NCBI GenBank assembly: GCA_030704615.1 | Contig: CM060732.1 | Location: forward strand, 14,196,001 to 14,260,000 | From: Takakia lepidozioides | Taxonomy: Eukaryota > Streptophyta > Takakiopsida > Takakiales > Takakiaceae | Length of the DNA: 64,000 bases | Direction: 5' to 3' | Shown: one piece after another, positions 1 to 8,904 of the stretch | Numbering within the stretch: the stretch's first letter is position 1 | Layout: every line of letters starts with the position of its first letter | The notes under the pieces: model-generated | Seen by the model: only the letters and a program-made list of their open reading frames with translations | What the model was told of the DNA's origin: nothing | The model's database searches: none | Program-made: the position numbers and the translations under genes

Positions 1-400
1 TGATCTGTCCGGCATCCCTTTCCAGCTTGGTATATCGAGGTCAACAATTTTCAGGACCCACGGACCGCATTGACCCTCGCCCTCACCTCGCTCAAAGCGG
101 TAATAGCCCTCCAGATACTCCATTGCGCGCAAAGACTCTTGCTTGATTCCAGCAACGTCTGTGAAAACAAAGAGCCAGACAATGATGTCTCCTGATTTTG
201 GTTTGAACATAGCATAATCGTGGCCATGATAAGGGCAGTCGGCTGGATTTCGGCGGCACGGCATCCTTGAAAAAGAGTAGCGGAGTACGCTCAATGACAG
301 CAGCTCCCGGATGGAGGAGGAGCAGCGCGGTGGCTGGAAAAAGTTCAAGCTAACGCTGCAATTCTTCACAAACACTCCAGGGCACATTTAAATTTTCCCC
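1..400 (-). CDS. Gene 3b, partial (MULE cargo, unknown function)
   Basis: Only part of this gene is inside the window; it runs off the left edge. Read leftwards from about 300, the frame gives RYSFSRMPCRRNPADCPYHG, then a segment containing GDIIVWLFVFTDVAGIKQES and ending near PWVLKIVDLDIPSWKGMPD. The same protein is encoded at 55500-55713, and a diverged paralogue lies opposite at 607-1383; the shared landmarks are MPC, DCP, DYAM, D-I-V/I-W, RFERG/AFERD and PW-L-I. No family I know matches. The protein is W/Y/E rich, with no signal peptide or membrane segment visible. The upstream boundary is uncertain because an intron may lie near 400. Confidence 0.5.
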
Positions 401-521
401 CTACAGGATCCTGGACCGATGAAGATTGGCTGCTGCATGAATGTAGCCGTTTCAGTTTCCTACCCTGCCATGCAAACTATGGGCAGTCACTGCCAGGTGG
501 GCCGATAGCCACTGGACACGA

Positions 522-584
522 CGAAGTCCATCCCCTCTTCGATGTAAATGCGGCGCCGAATTTCCATCCGGGGGATGGACTTCG
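522..584. repeat. Nested inverted repeat around a family palindrome
   Basis: A perfect 14-bp inverted repeat (CGAAGTCCATCCCC at 522-535, its complement at 571-584) encloses a palindrome of the family's type (AAATGCGGCGCC followed by GAATTTCC, centre about 554). The two structures are almost concentric, so the segment could extrude as a cruciform. It lies between the divergent gene 3b and gene 3a reading frames, where a shared control region would be expected. The frame of gene 3a is open through it. Confidence 0.6.
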
Positions 585-606
585 GTGGCAGATCTCAAAC
601 TATAAC

Positions 607-1383
607 TTGTTGATGATAAAGATGTATGGGTTCATCCACCGCTGGCGTGATGAACACGTTCCACCTCCGTTGGTGGGTACGTGGGACCCAGATGCTCCAT
701 TATTGGAGGCCGGACTGCTCTTCCGCTTCGCATCATTTCCAAAATCTAAGGGCTTCGTAGCTGCCCGCAAGGTCGTTGTCATCGGCATCCAAGTCGTCCT
801 CAGGTCCTCCTTTGCAAGGATGCCGTGCTTCCGGAACCGGGACGACTGCCCATTTGGAGGCATCGATTATGCAATGTATTCGGCCACATCGGAAGACATT
901 GTTATCTGGTACACAGATTACAGAGAAGATACTGGTTCGATTGTGGGAACATTGGTGGCTTTTGAGTATATCCTAGGCCACTACGCCTTCGAGCGGGATG
1001 ACGATCTTGGTCTGAGGAGTCCGTGGCTCCTGCGCATCCTCGATTCCGATTTTCCCAGCTACGACGGTCACCCATGCAGAAGAAGGCGCACTGCTATGCT
1101 GTTGCGGTGGAACTGCTGCCACTGGACGTGGGTGGACTCCATCGGAGAGACCTATTCTCCTGAAGGAGTGCGCTCCTCTTCTCCATTGTATGGGGACATT
1201 CGCATTGGTGTGGACGACGAAAACGTGAAGATTTCCATATTCGATGGTGGTATGATTGAAGGGCAGGACATTGTGGTGAACATCACTAGGGGCGGTACAA
1301 CGGCTGCAATCGACTTTACCTGGAGGAGCCCCATGACTCATGAGCTAGTTCGGAGAGCAGTCGAAGTCCCATTGACAACGTGA
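607..1383 (+). CDS. Gene 3a, uncharacterised MULE-borne protein
   Basis: An open frame of about 258 codons ends at a stop at 1381-1383. The first ATG is at 613 and the frame stays open upstream, so this may be the last exon of a longer gene. The middle segment (DCPFGGIDYAMYSATSEDIV to about PWLLRILDSDFPSYDGHP) is clearly paralogous to gene 3b at 1-400 and 55500-55713. The C-terminal half (GDIRIGVDDENVKISIFDGG onward) looks like a beta-rich domain but I do not recognise it. Preserved reading frame and conserved landmarks between paralogues suggest real coding sequence. It lies directly inside the terminal repeat of element A and is followed by a poly(A) signal. Function unknown. Confidence 0.6.
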   Translation: MLMIKMYGFIHRWRDEHVPPPLVGTWDPDAPLLEAGLLFRFASFPKSKGFVAARKVVVIGIQVVLRSSFARMPCFRNRDDCPFGGIDYAMYSATSEDIVIWYTDYREDTGSIVGTLVAFEYILGHYAFERDDDLGLRSPWLLRILDSDFPSYDGHPCRRRRTAMLLRWNCCHWTWVDSIGETYSPEGVRSSSPLYGDIRIGVDDENVKISIFDGGMIEGQDIVVNITRGGTTAAIDFTWRSPMTHELVRRAVEVPLTT

Positions 1384-1466
1384 CTTGTATTCAGTAGGCA
1401 CAGGGCTAAAGATTTGATTGCACAATCAGCACAGTAGACGTGCTTCAAATGCAATTCATGTGGATC

Positions 1467-1472
1467 AATAAA
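1467..1472 (+). terminator. Poly(A) signal AATAAA for gene 3a
   Basis: A canonical AATAAA lies 84 bases after the gene 3a stop codon, in the expected orientation and before the terminal repeat. Confidence 0.5.
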
Positions 1473-1763
1473 AACCTCATTGTGCCCTCTTTTTATTCTA
1501 TTTTGTGTCCATCGTTCCGAGAATGCGTCATTGCTCATTTCGTTTGGGATTGGGAGTGTGGGTGGATTTTGCAAGTGGCTGGTAGGCTGAAATGGGCCCC
1601 CATTGTACATAGCAGTACCACCCTTCCATTCGTGAAACATTGCCTTTCAATATATAATTCTAAATAACATTGCCGAACCTCCTTCATCGGGAGGTCCTTC
1701 TCCCCCTATGACCGTGGCACCCTAAACCCTATTCCCGCGGACACTCATTTCCGGAAAATAGTG

Positions 1764-1846
1764 CTGCTCATGTTTTTTTCCACACTTACGACTCTGCTCA
1801 TGGCTCATGCCGCTCATGGCTCATGGCTCATGAAATAGCAGCCCCC
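1764..1846. repeat. Terminal inverted repeat, MULE A
   Basis: The sequence is built of CTCATG/GCTCATGG copies followed by the terminal GCTCATGAAATAGCAGCCCC. The complementary motif CATGAGC recurs at every other end in the window. Inside the terminal 20 bp the A end and the C/D ends share ATTTCATGAGC but differ at the outermost bases. Confidence 0.7.
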
Positions 1847-1855
1847 GGTGACTTT
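1847..1855. repeat. 9-bp target-site duplication (pair at 19029-19037)
   Basis: GGTGACTTT here is the reverse complement of AAAGTCACC at 19029. Read in the gypsy frame, the flanks join as E-W-T-K-V-T then N-Q-Q-R-R-E-A-H, so the duplicated codons are K-V-T. A 9-bp duplication fits MULE transposition. Confidence 0.7.
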
Positions 1856-3760
1856 GGTCCACTCTTGAAATTCGTCATCAGACTCTGGATTTGTGTAGTA
1901 TTCACCTTCCCAAGCCTTAATGTAGGCCTCCTTGATCAGGTCATCAGTCATATCCTTGCGGCTGATTTCCTCAGAGATCTCTGGGTATTCCTGATCTTGA
2001 CTCTCATCCTCCCAGATGTCCAGGCATTTTAGATAGTCTTCAATTGCCCCCTTGAGTAGAGGCCTTGAGCCTCTTCTCAGTTTGGATCTTCATCCGTGCT
2101 TTCTGTTGAGACAGAGCTCACACTATCCTCCATATCTGACATGTAGTCAGACAAACCATCCTCTTCCATTGGCGTGAACAAACTCTGCCTTGCATGAGAA
2201 TTATGCATTTGATCAAGAGCCATGACCTCGGTCTGGCCCTCTTGTTCTTCTATCATTGGCTCCACCGCCAAGTTCTTGCATAATTCATGGAAATTGCCAA
2301 TCATTGGCTTCAATTGATTCACATGTGGTGTGAAGTGGAAAGTAAGCCACGTTGAGCCCATGATCATACCTGACCTTTAGTGTCTCTGTTTCCATATCAA
2401 CCGCTGCCCCGAACTTCTTTAAGAAGTCTAGTCCGAGCAACATGTTGTCTGTGTCAGTGTCCACAACCATAAAACTGATCCTGTTAGTTAGTTTTCCCAC
2501 TGTAACCTTCAAATTGTCAAGCACCCCCATTGTTGTCTCCACGACACCTGAAGCTACCCAGTACGTCATGTCTCGATCAGTGGTGACATAGCTCATTAAA
2601 CCCAAGTCTCTTACTGTGATTGCTGCTATCACTGATATCATGGCCCCTGTATCGATCTGGCCCATTACTTGGTAATTGCCAATCGTAACCAGAGCATGCA
2701 AAGCTTTCACCTTGCCATTGAAAGCATATGATACTACTTCGAGATCTGGATCACTTGTGTCGTGGCCCAATTTGGACTCATGTTGAACCATGTTGGCTAG
2801 AAAAGCATTGAACTTGCTCTACTCCACCACCTTGACCAAACTTTTCAATTTCTCAAACTCACCCGGTACATGCACATGATGACCTCCATTGGTGAGATGT
2901 AGAAATGGTTTAATATCTTTGATCTTCCTGTCTCTGGCTTGGAAAAAATTTCAGACCTTCTTGGGAAGAGAAACTGACCAGAGGCTCGTGTTTGTTCCTC
3001 TGGAAGCTCCTCCTGTGATGTTGCCATGTCTTCGCCTTGTGAACTTGGACCGCCCTTCTGATTTGGAGGTACCACCGGTGTTCTTACTTTAGGGAGTATC
3101 AGTTTCCACGAACTGGAGTCTGACTACCAGAACTTTCAGCGTATGCATAATGCACCCTTCTTTTCAAAAAACTTGGTTAGCGTAACATTGAGAGCACCTA
3201 GGCGTTTATGAACTGGGCCAGTCACTAAGACCTCTTCCACGTCTTCTTCTTCCAAAGGTTCAAATGGTGTTTCCCCAATTTTGAACAGCCCTCTTTCCAC
3301 TTGTATGGCGGTTTCGACCGCCTCATCTACACTATGAAATTTGGTTCCTAGCATAAGCTTCATAATCTCATGCGTAAGACCCCCCAAACCTTCGACGCTG
3401 CTCTAGCTCAGGGATCCGTCCCTTCACAAAGAGCCTATTTAATCGATCGAAGTAAGCCTAAACCCTCTGTTTCGGCTCCTACTTAACTTCATCCAGCTTC
3501 ATCTTTAGTTCAGCCATATCCACGTGCCCAAATTTTGCCAACATTGCTACTTGTAAATTTTCCCAATCTACTGGTTTGGGGTTTTGACGCCTAAACCAGT
3601 CATCAGCCTTTCCTTTGAGGTTTAACCTCGCCACCTTGAAGATCTTGTCATCAGACAGATCCCTCACGTCACCTGCCATCGGTAATTTCTCTATCCAGTC
3701 CACCATGTCCTTGGACTCCCTACAGTAATACGGAGCATCTACTCCAGATGGACTTGTCAT
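1847..3760 (-). pseudogene. Ty3/gypsy gag-protease, 5' half, broken
   Basis: Read on the minus strand from 3760, the gag domain begins (KVARLNLKGKADDWFRRQNP, typical of Retrotrans_gag), continues after a stop near 3478 (DRLNRLFVKGRIPELEQRRR), and is followed by a retropepsin-like aspartyl protease at 2791-2285 with the catalytic IDTGAMISVI and the flap-side LLGLDFLKKFGAAVDMETET. Several stops and frameshifts make it non-functional. The frame is cut at 1847 by the terminal repeat of MULE A. The continuation of the polyprotein is at 19029-19421 in the opposite orientation. Confidence 0.85.
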
Positions 3761-5835
3761 GTTGCTACGTTGTTAGCAAAGTTAGTGTTAATTCATGGAG
3801 TGTATGCTAATACACTCAGCCTTTCTTGTACTTCTGGACTCAATCGACAGACATCCGGTTACCATTCTGTATGAGTTCCTCTCTTCCACTCACGGTGACT
3901 CTCTTGGACATCGTGGATACCATTACCCAACTATAAGCTATTCATGTCCACAATACTACTGTGACCCTATTACCGGCATGTATGACTCGTACACAGAGGT
4001 CTCCATTATGCGCTCTTGACGATTGATGGTAAAATGCCGGTCTCGGGTTAGTATACGGTGATACATCTATACCATATGAAATTAAAATTTCCCCTACATT
4101 TGGACGATCAGTAACTAGTGACTGATCTATACCTAGCATACTTCACCAGTTCTATTAATTGGTGCCTCACGATCCCTCTCAGTGTGTTCTCATAAGACAA
4201 GATCTCACGTTTCACCACTATCCATTCTCTACCTCTTCCTATTTTGTCAATCAACTCCCACTAGATTTGTAACCCCGGTGTTCTAATCAAATCAGACCAT
4301 CTCCTACCTTAAACTCTACAATGTTCCCTGTTGTCCATAACATGTACCGAATATTACCAAGTGGCCTAAGATCGATGAAGATATCCCCGGGTTCGGGGAG
4401 TCTGTGTAGCAACCAACTCGGGATCTACGTCTTCTAGTGTATGTTCAATCGGGTGATTGCGAAGTTCAGACTTGTCGTCCGAAATGGACTGATCGGACAT
4501 GGCTTGTATGATCCTTTGCTTCTATTTCCGCATCTACCCAAGTATTACGATCATGAGCAAGAATCCATGTTTCAGCGTAAGTTCCTCCACCCGTGTGTAC
4601 GATACGAATCGCTATATCTCCTAGTGTACAGTAAAGAGACAGCGGATTCAAACCTGCAAGTGAGATGTGACCATTGAAACTCTCTATACGTAAGACCAAA
4701 TCACCAATATCAAGCCCATATGTAGTATAGTTAGAACTTTCCATCCATTATGTTACCAAATCGGCAGCCCTCTGGTCCGCCAGCTTGAACTCGAATGGCC
4801 GCGAGCAGCAGCTCTTATACCAAAAAATGAGGCCATGTTTCACACTCACCGGGATAGATCTCCTATTTCCCTCCTTAATCATAACATCCGTCAGTCCTAG
4901 TTTCGATGCTACATGAAGTCGCAGCGGAAGCAGGAAAACATCGTGACACCTAGACTGGACCTAGTAGACTCTTACTTACAATCTCAATGGTTCGTTTGGT
5001 TTCCCGTCATCAGCCCTTGACCAACTGTTCAGAAAAGATATCGTGACCCCGTGGGGTGGCGCGGCCCAGGGCACCTGCAATCTGTCAGTCCGTCCATGCG
5101 ATTTGCCATGTCACCGTTCGGATGACTACACTGTAGCTTCGATTGATCCTCTTGTGCTGCTTTCAACTCACTAAGTGGGCAGTTTGCCATCTCATCTATG
5201 CTCGGCCTTGCCGTGAGCGACTAACCCTATCCAATGAGTCGCCCTTCACCCGTAATTGGCCTTCTCAGCACCCGTGCGGCTATGTTGTGACGTTAACCCT
5301 CAATGCGGAGATCCATGGTGTGGAGCCCGCAAGATTCAAGATACAGATCTCACGACTTCACTCACTAATCTGTTAACTCAGTGCCACTTGCATGCACACA
5401 AGCCTGTCTCCAAAGTGTTACTGTACTGCTTTATATCATGACAAAGATGCTCGACATGCCACTCAGGCCCTCTGCTACTCCAGAATGATTCAAAGTGCTC
5501 GTATGTATTACTGCATATGCTTAACTACCAGCTTAACCTCCTGTCTGATCTCCTGCTAAGCCCTTGCTATCAACGTCCATCATTAAGGATCTACCATGCT
5601 CGTCTCTCTCTCTCAGTTCTTACACCATCATACTTGTTGTCCAAAATCTCATGTTTCAGAACCAGAACCATCGCTCCTTTGTCATTGTGCTCGCTAGCCT
5701 TGTACTACCAAAAACTCGTAGATTAGCCCTTCACATGGGGCCACTCCACTCTGATCACCGCTCAACTGATTATTGTAATACTAGACCCATTACCCGTATT
5801 GGGTGTACCTCCCCTTCTTGAGTTTAATACATGGC
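3761..5835 (-). other. Probable 5' leader and LTR of the reversed gypsy element
   Basis: No coding sequence is supported here. The segment lies directly upstream of gag on the minus strand. A degenerate tRNA-Met-type primer site, complement of TGGTATAAGAGC, occurs at 4811-4822, so roughly 4823-5832 would be the LTR; TG at 5832-5831 is a possible outer end. The second LTR is not in the window, so both boundaries are guesses. Confidence 0.35.
4811..4822 (-). promoter_or_regulatory. Possible primer-binding site
   Basis: On the minus strand this reads TGGTATAAGAGC, one base different from the initiator tRNA-Met complement TGGTATCAGAGC used by many plant LTR elements. It sits upstream of the gypsy gag on the correct strand, although about 1 kb from it. 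Confidence 0.35.
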
Positions 5836-6289
5836 CAAGTGGCGTCTTAATAAAGCTTTGATAATATTCCTAAGCCTAAAACGTAATTACCAAAATCTGC
5901 TTAGTCATTTACCCTGTCGATTCAAGGTGGCGCCCCCTCAGCCGTTGATCAATATTGCATCAACGCCCTGCATGTCGCCATTTCCCCGTTCTTCATCCTG
6001 CTCCGTCGATTCTTCATCCCAACTTTATCCGCCATCCTTAGCGAAAGCACGTATGCTTTCCCACCGTTGAACTTCTTCCAACGCTGGCTGTTCATAATTT
6101 GTTCATCCGTCATCGCAGTGCAACATCCTGGCGTGGCTAACTCCATCCATCCGCACCATGCCCTTCATCCGTTCATGCCCTTGGTCACTGTTTTATACGC
6201 TCATTCGTCCCAAGTTCACCCTACTTTTGTCCGCCCATCATCCATTTCATAAACCCCTATTGGCATTTGTTTTCCCCTTACAGGCTGAT
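5836..6289. other. No gene recognised
   Basis: AT/C-rich sequence with short open frames only. I see no known domain, repeat or RNA gene. Confidence 0.4.
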
Positions 6290-6818
6290 GACCACATCAT
6301 AGCCTTCACCATCCCCGCTCTTCTCTCTCAACTTGCAGCTCCTCCATTTTTTCCATAGTAGACGTCCAAATTGTAAACATAATCATTTGTGACAAAGTCT
6401 GCTAGACACCAAATTTTAATACCCCACTTAACAGGCTTATTTGGCATGTACTGCCTTATGCCACAGTACTTTCCCTTATACTGTATCATCATCTCATCCA
6501 TAGTAACTATCCTATTCAAGTTCCAAAGGCTCTGAAATCTGGCCACCACCTCCTCACACACCCATCGCAAGTTTGTCATAAAAGTCACTGGCCATATTAG
6601 TCACTAAGGTCTTGTTGTCAACAAGGTGCAAGCACCGCATGATGGCTTCATACATGTCCCTACTCATGAATTTTCAAATGACAGGGCAACAAAACAAACA
6701 GTACAACCTCGTATTAGGCAATTTCCTCAGCCCCATGAACAAGCAAATACCAATCCGTGCCCTCAACTCTTGCTCACTCAGTGAGTACCAACCAAGTCCT
6801 CCCCTCGTTCATTTATGA
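6290..6818 (-). pseudogene. piggyBac-like transposase fragment
   Basis: On the minus strand from 6818 the frame gives LRARIGICLFMGLRKLPNTR, resembling the ELKAFLGLL..MGLVKLP region of piggyBac (DDE_Tnp_1_7) transposases. It is followed by MASDFYDKLA and, after a frameshift near 6560-6590, by the catalytic-domain signature VTMDEMMIQYKGKYCGIRQY and MPNKPVKWGIKIWCLAD. The DEMM aspartate of the family is present. The C-terminal half and the termini are missing and there is at least one in-frame stop, so this is a relic. piggyBac elements are rare in plants. Confidence 0.8.
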
Positions 6819-7469
6819 ACATTAGAATATCAAGCAAAAATTGGAGCAGGCTCACATGCACATGTATTTGTTTCATGACAAATTCGTGCCAGAGTCCTCG
6901 GGTGCCAAAACAAGTTGAAGTAATGAAAAACATCATGTCCACAACTAGTGGGAGGCATAGTCTAGCCGGGTACTGGACCTGAGAACGAAATCCTGTCTGT
7001 GCGAAATGAGGTCTTCGTGGATTGTCAGTTGGCGAAGGTCAACAGAATGAAGGGGAGTAGGAAATGAAATAAAATAAAATAAAAGCGCGTGAGTTGAAGG
7101 GGGTGGAATGCCCCCCCATGCCACCCTGCAAATCTTCGGGGCCCACATGGCAAGGTGCCACAGCGGGTGCTTTCATGTCACATAGGGCGAACAACCTTCT
7201 TGGCCACCGGCGGCTCACTCACGCCGTTTGTCTAGCCGTTGCATGCCCCAATAGAAACTGGCCACACATGTGGTCAATCCTGCATGACCACTCTCTTGTC
7301 ATGTGTTTTTCGACCCAGTGGTTTTTGCTAAAATCTGGAGGTCAAAGTTTTGCTCCAAATTACATGTTTCCAGTGCAAGGGTGTGGGCCATGCTGACAGC
7401 AATTCTTTTGCTACATGAACCATGTCATTTGGATAAATCTCAAAAAGATATGCCCATTTTTCTTATAGG
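6819..7469. other. No gene recognised
   Basis: A mixed junction region between the piggyBac relic and MULE B. Short open frames on both strands show no recognisable domain. The exact breakpoint with MULE B lies near 7470-7485, where the transposase frame (IQVEADALTAAGFQMVQRTD) begins. Confidence 0.4.
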
Positions 7470-7479
7470 TCAAAACCCG

Positions 7480-8104
7480 ATTCAGGTTGAGGCCGACGCC
7501 CTTACTGCCGCAGGATTTCAGATGGTGCAGCGCACTGACGTCCCCAAACAACCATTTCCGCTTCCACAGCCTCCACCACCAACCCCTGTGAGAGCAGGAA
7601 CAATGGGACGCGACAACTCTAAGCATAGGAACACATCGTTGGGGGAAAATCGAAGAGGCGGCGACCTCCCTCAAAAGTGAACGAGACAAGGATGGGGAAT
7701 GCACTTCGGATGAACTGTACAATCCAGAGCTCAACAGAAGTGCCCCCACCAGGCTTCGGGCGTGTGTAGCAGATGGCCACGGCAGGCTCAGCTGTTCGTA
7801 ATGAGGTGTACACCATCACCATATCAGAATTACCCACCTGCAATTGCACCGACTTCCAGATCATGGCGAACAAGGGGGCATCATACTGCCCTTGCAAGCA
7901 TCTGTACTACGTGTACCTAAAGAGACTCCGGTGTAATTCCACAACTCATCATTTCATACATGCACCAGGGTTGAGCCCCCAAGAGATGTACACTCTTCTG
8001 AATATGGGACCAGTGAGCTTGGCTTGCGGGCCACAACACAATGTTACACCCATCCTTTTCGGAGTTTCAGTTATAGTAGAACTGTACTGCTGCAAATACC
8101 TCTG
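7480..8104 (+). pseudogene. MULE transposase C-terminus with SWIM finger (copy B)
   Basis: The sequence encodes the proline-rich linker (QPFPLPQPPPPTP), then after a one-base frameshift near 7640-7680 and a TAG at 7768-7770 (TAT in copy D) the SWIM zinc finger: CNCTDFQIMANKGAS then YCPCKHLYYVYLKRL, giving the C-x-C...C-x-H ligands. The frame continues into HHFIHAPGLSPQEMYTLLNM. SWIM fingers occur at the C-terminus of MULE transposases and are thought to bind DNA. Frameshift plus nonsense mutation make this copy non-functional. Confidence 0.85.
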
Positions 8105-8280
8105 ACTTTGGCCACATAAATGTTCGACTTATGTCTTGCCTACCAGTAACCTGTTTTGCTTGAACTAAGATAATACTATGTCATTCACTTCTGTTTCCAC
8201 GTGCTTGTAGTTTTGTTTGTTGGAGGGTTCCTGTTTTTCTGCTCTCCCAAATTTTGCTTTCCTCATTCGACCCCCGGCAA

Positions 8281-8302
8281 GGAAATGCGGCGCCGCATTT
8301 CC
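8281..8302. repeat. Subterminal palindrome, MULE B
   Basis: A perfect 22-bp palindrome: arms GGAAATGCGG and CCGCATTTCC around a CG centre. A second partial one is centred near 8432. The same pair of sites occurs at equivalent positions in C (18448-18469) and D (20819-20840). Confidence 0.85.
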
Positions 8303-8845
8303 AAGTAACGTCGTAGGTACTGGTAGTTGCAGCCTTCATCATAGCAAGATAGTCGCACCTAGTCTTCAGGGAGCCGACCGTCGCCAACACCGAACCCCCA
8401 AGAAATTTCGCACGTGCGAACCCTAATGCGGCACCGCATTTCCCAGTTGAGTCGCAAACCTTTCCCGCCGAATAACTGAAGATGACAGAATTGTGATGTA
8501 CTGCAGACTCTATTGGTGCAGACTCTATTGGTTCAATCGCAGCAGAAGGGTCAGCTTCATTCCAATGTTAAGGCATGTAAAACCATGGAATACTCTATAC
8601 AGGCCAGTATGCGACGTCCTTTTGCTGTGGTATACTGGATTTCTCGTTGCACGGTCTCTCATTTCCATGAGCGGATCTAAAAAACAATGAACGGAATATA
8701 TCTTCGCCGCATTACAGGATCTAGAACTTCTAAAAATGGCAAGGTCAAATAAAAAACTATTATTTTTATACTTTTTTAATCTGCCGCATTTCCAAATTTG
8801 GAGGAGTCCACTCATGGAAACCGCGTGTCTTAAGACTTTGGCTCA

Positions 8846-8904
8846 CCGCTCATGCGGCTCATGGCTCATGGCTCATGGTTTCTGCTCATGAAATAGTAAA
8901 CCTC
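8846..8904. repeat. Terminal inverted repeat, MULE B
   Basis: Clustered GCTCATGG/GCTCATGCG motifs are followed by GCTCATGAAATAGTAAACC and TC at the outer edge. It is identical in this part to the end of C at 19028 and the complement of the D end at 20250. Confidence 0.8.

Larger units (their letters stand above)
1..1846. mobile_element. MULE copy A, terminal part
   Basis: This is one end of a large Mutator-like element; its interior lies to the left, beyond the window. The outer end is at 1846, reading GCTCATGAAATAGCAGCCCC just before the flank, preceded by a cluster of CTCATG/GCTCATGG motifs from about 1764. Related ends occur at 8904, 19028, 20250 and 44137. The flank 1847-1855 (GGTGACTTT) is the reverse complement of the flank of element C at 19029-19037, and both flanks are coding sequence of one gypsy family. 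A and C therefore look like the two ends of one insertion. The segment holds two divergently oriented gene-3 paralogues. Confidence 0.75.
7470..8904 (+). mobile_element. MULE copy B, 3' end only
   Basis: This fragment holds the last part of the transposase gene, the subterminal region with two palindromes (8281-8302 and about 8424-8444), and the terminal repeat with CATGAGC/GCTCATG clusters ending at 8904 (GCTCATGAAATAGTAAACC then TC). The right flank (AGAGAGGCC) is LINE sequence. The 5' part is missing, and no left end or partner target duplication is visible. Confidence 0.75.

Noticed and set aside
3795-6250. Short plus-strand frames as small genes
   Set aside because: No domain, no conservation in the window, and position in a putative LTR and leader.
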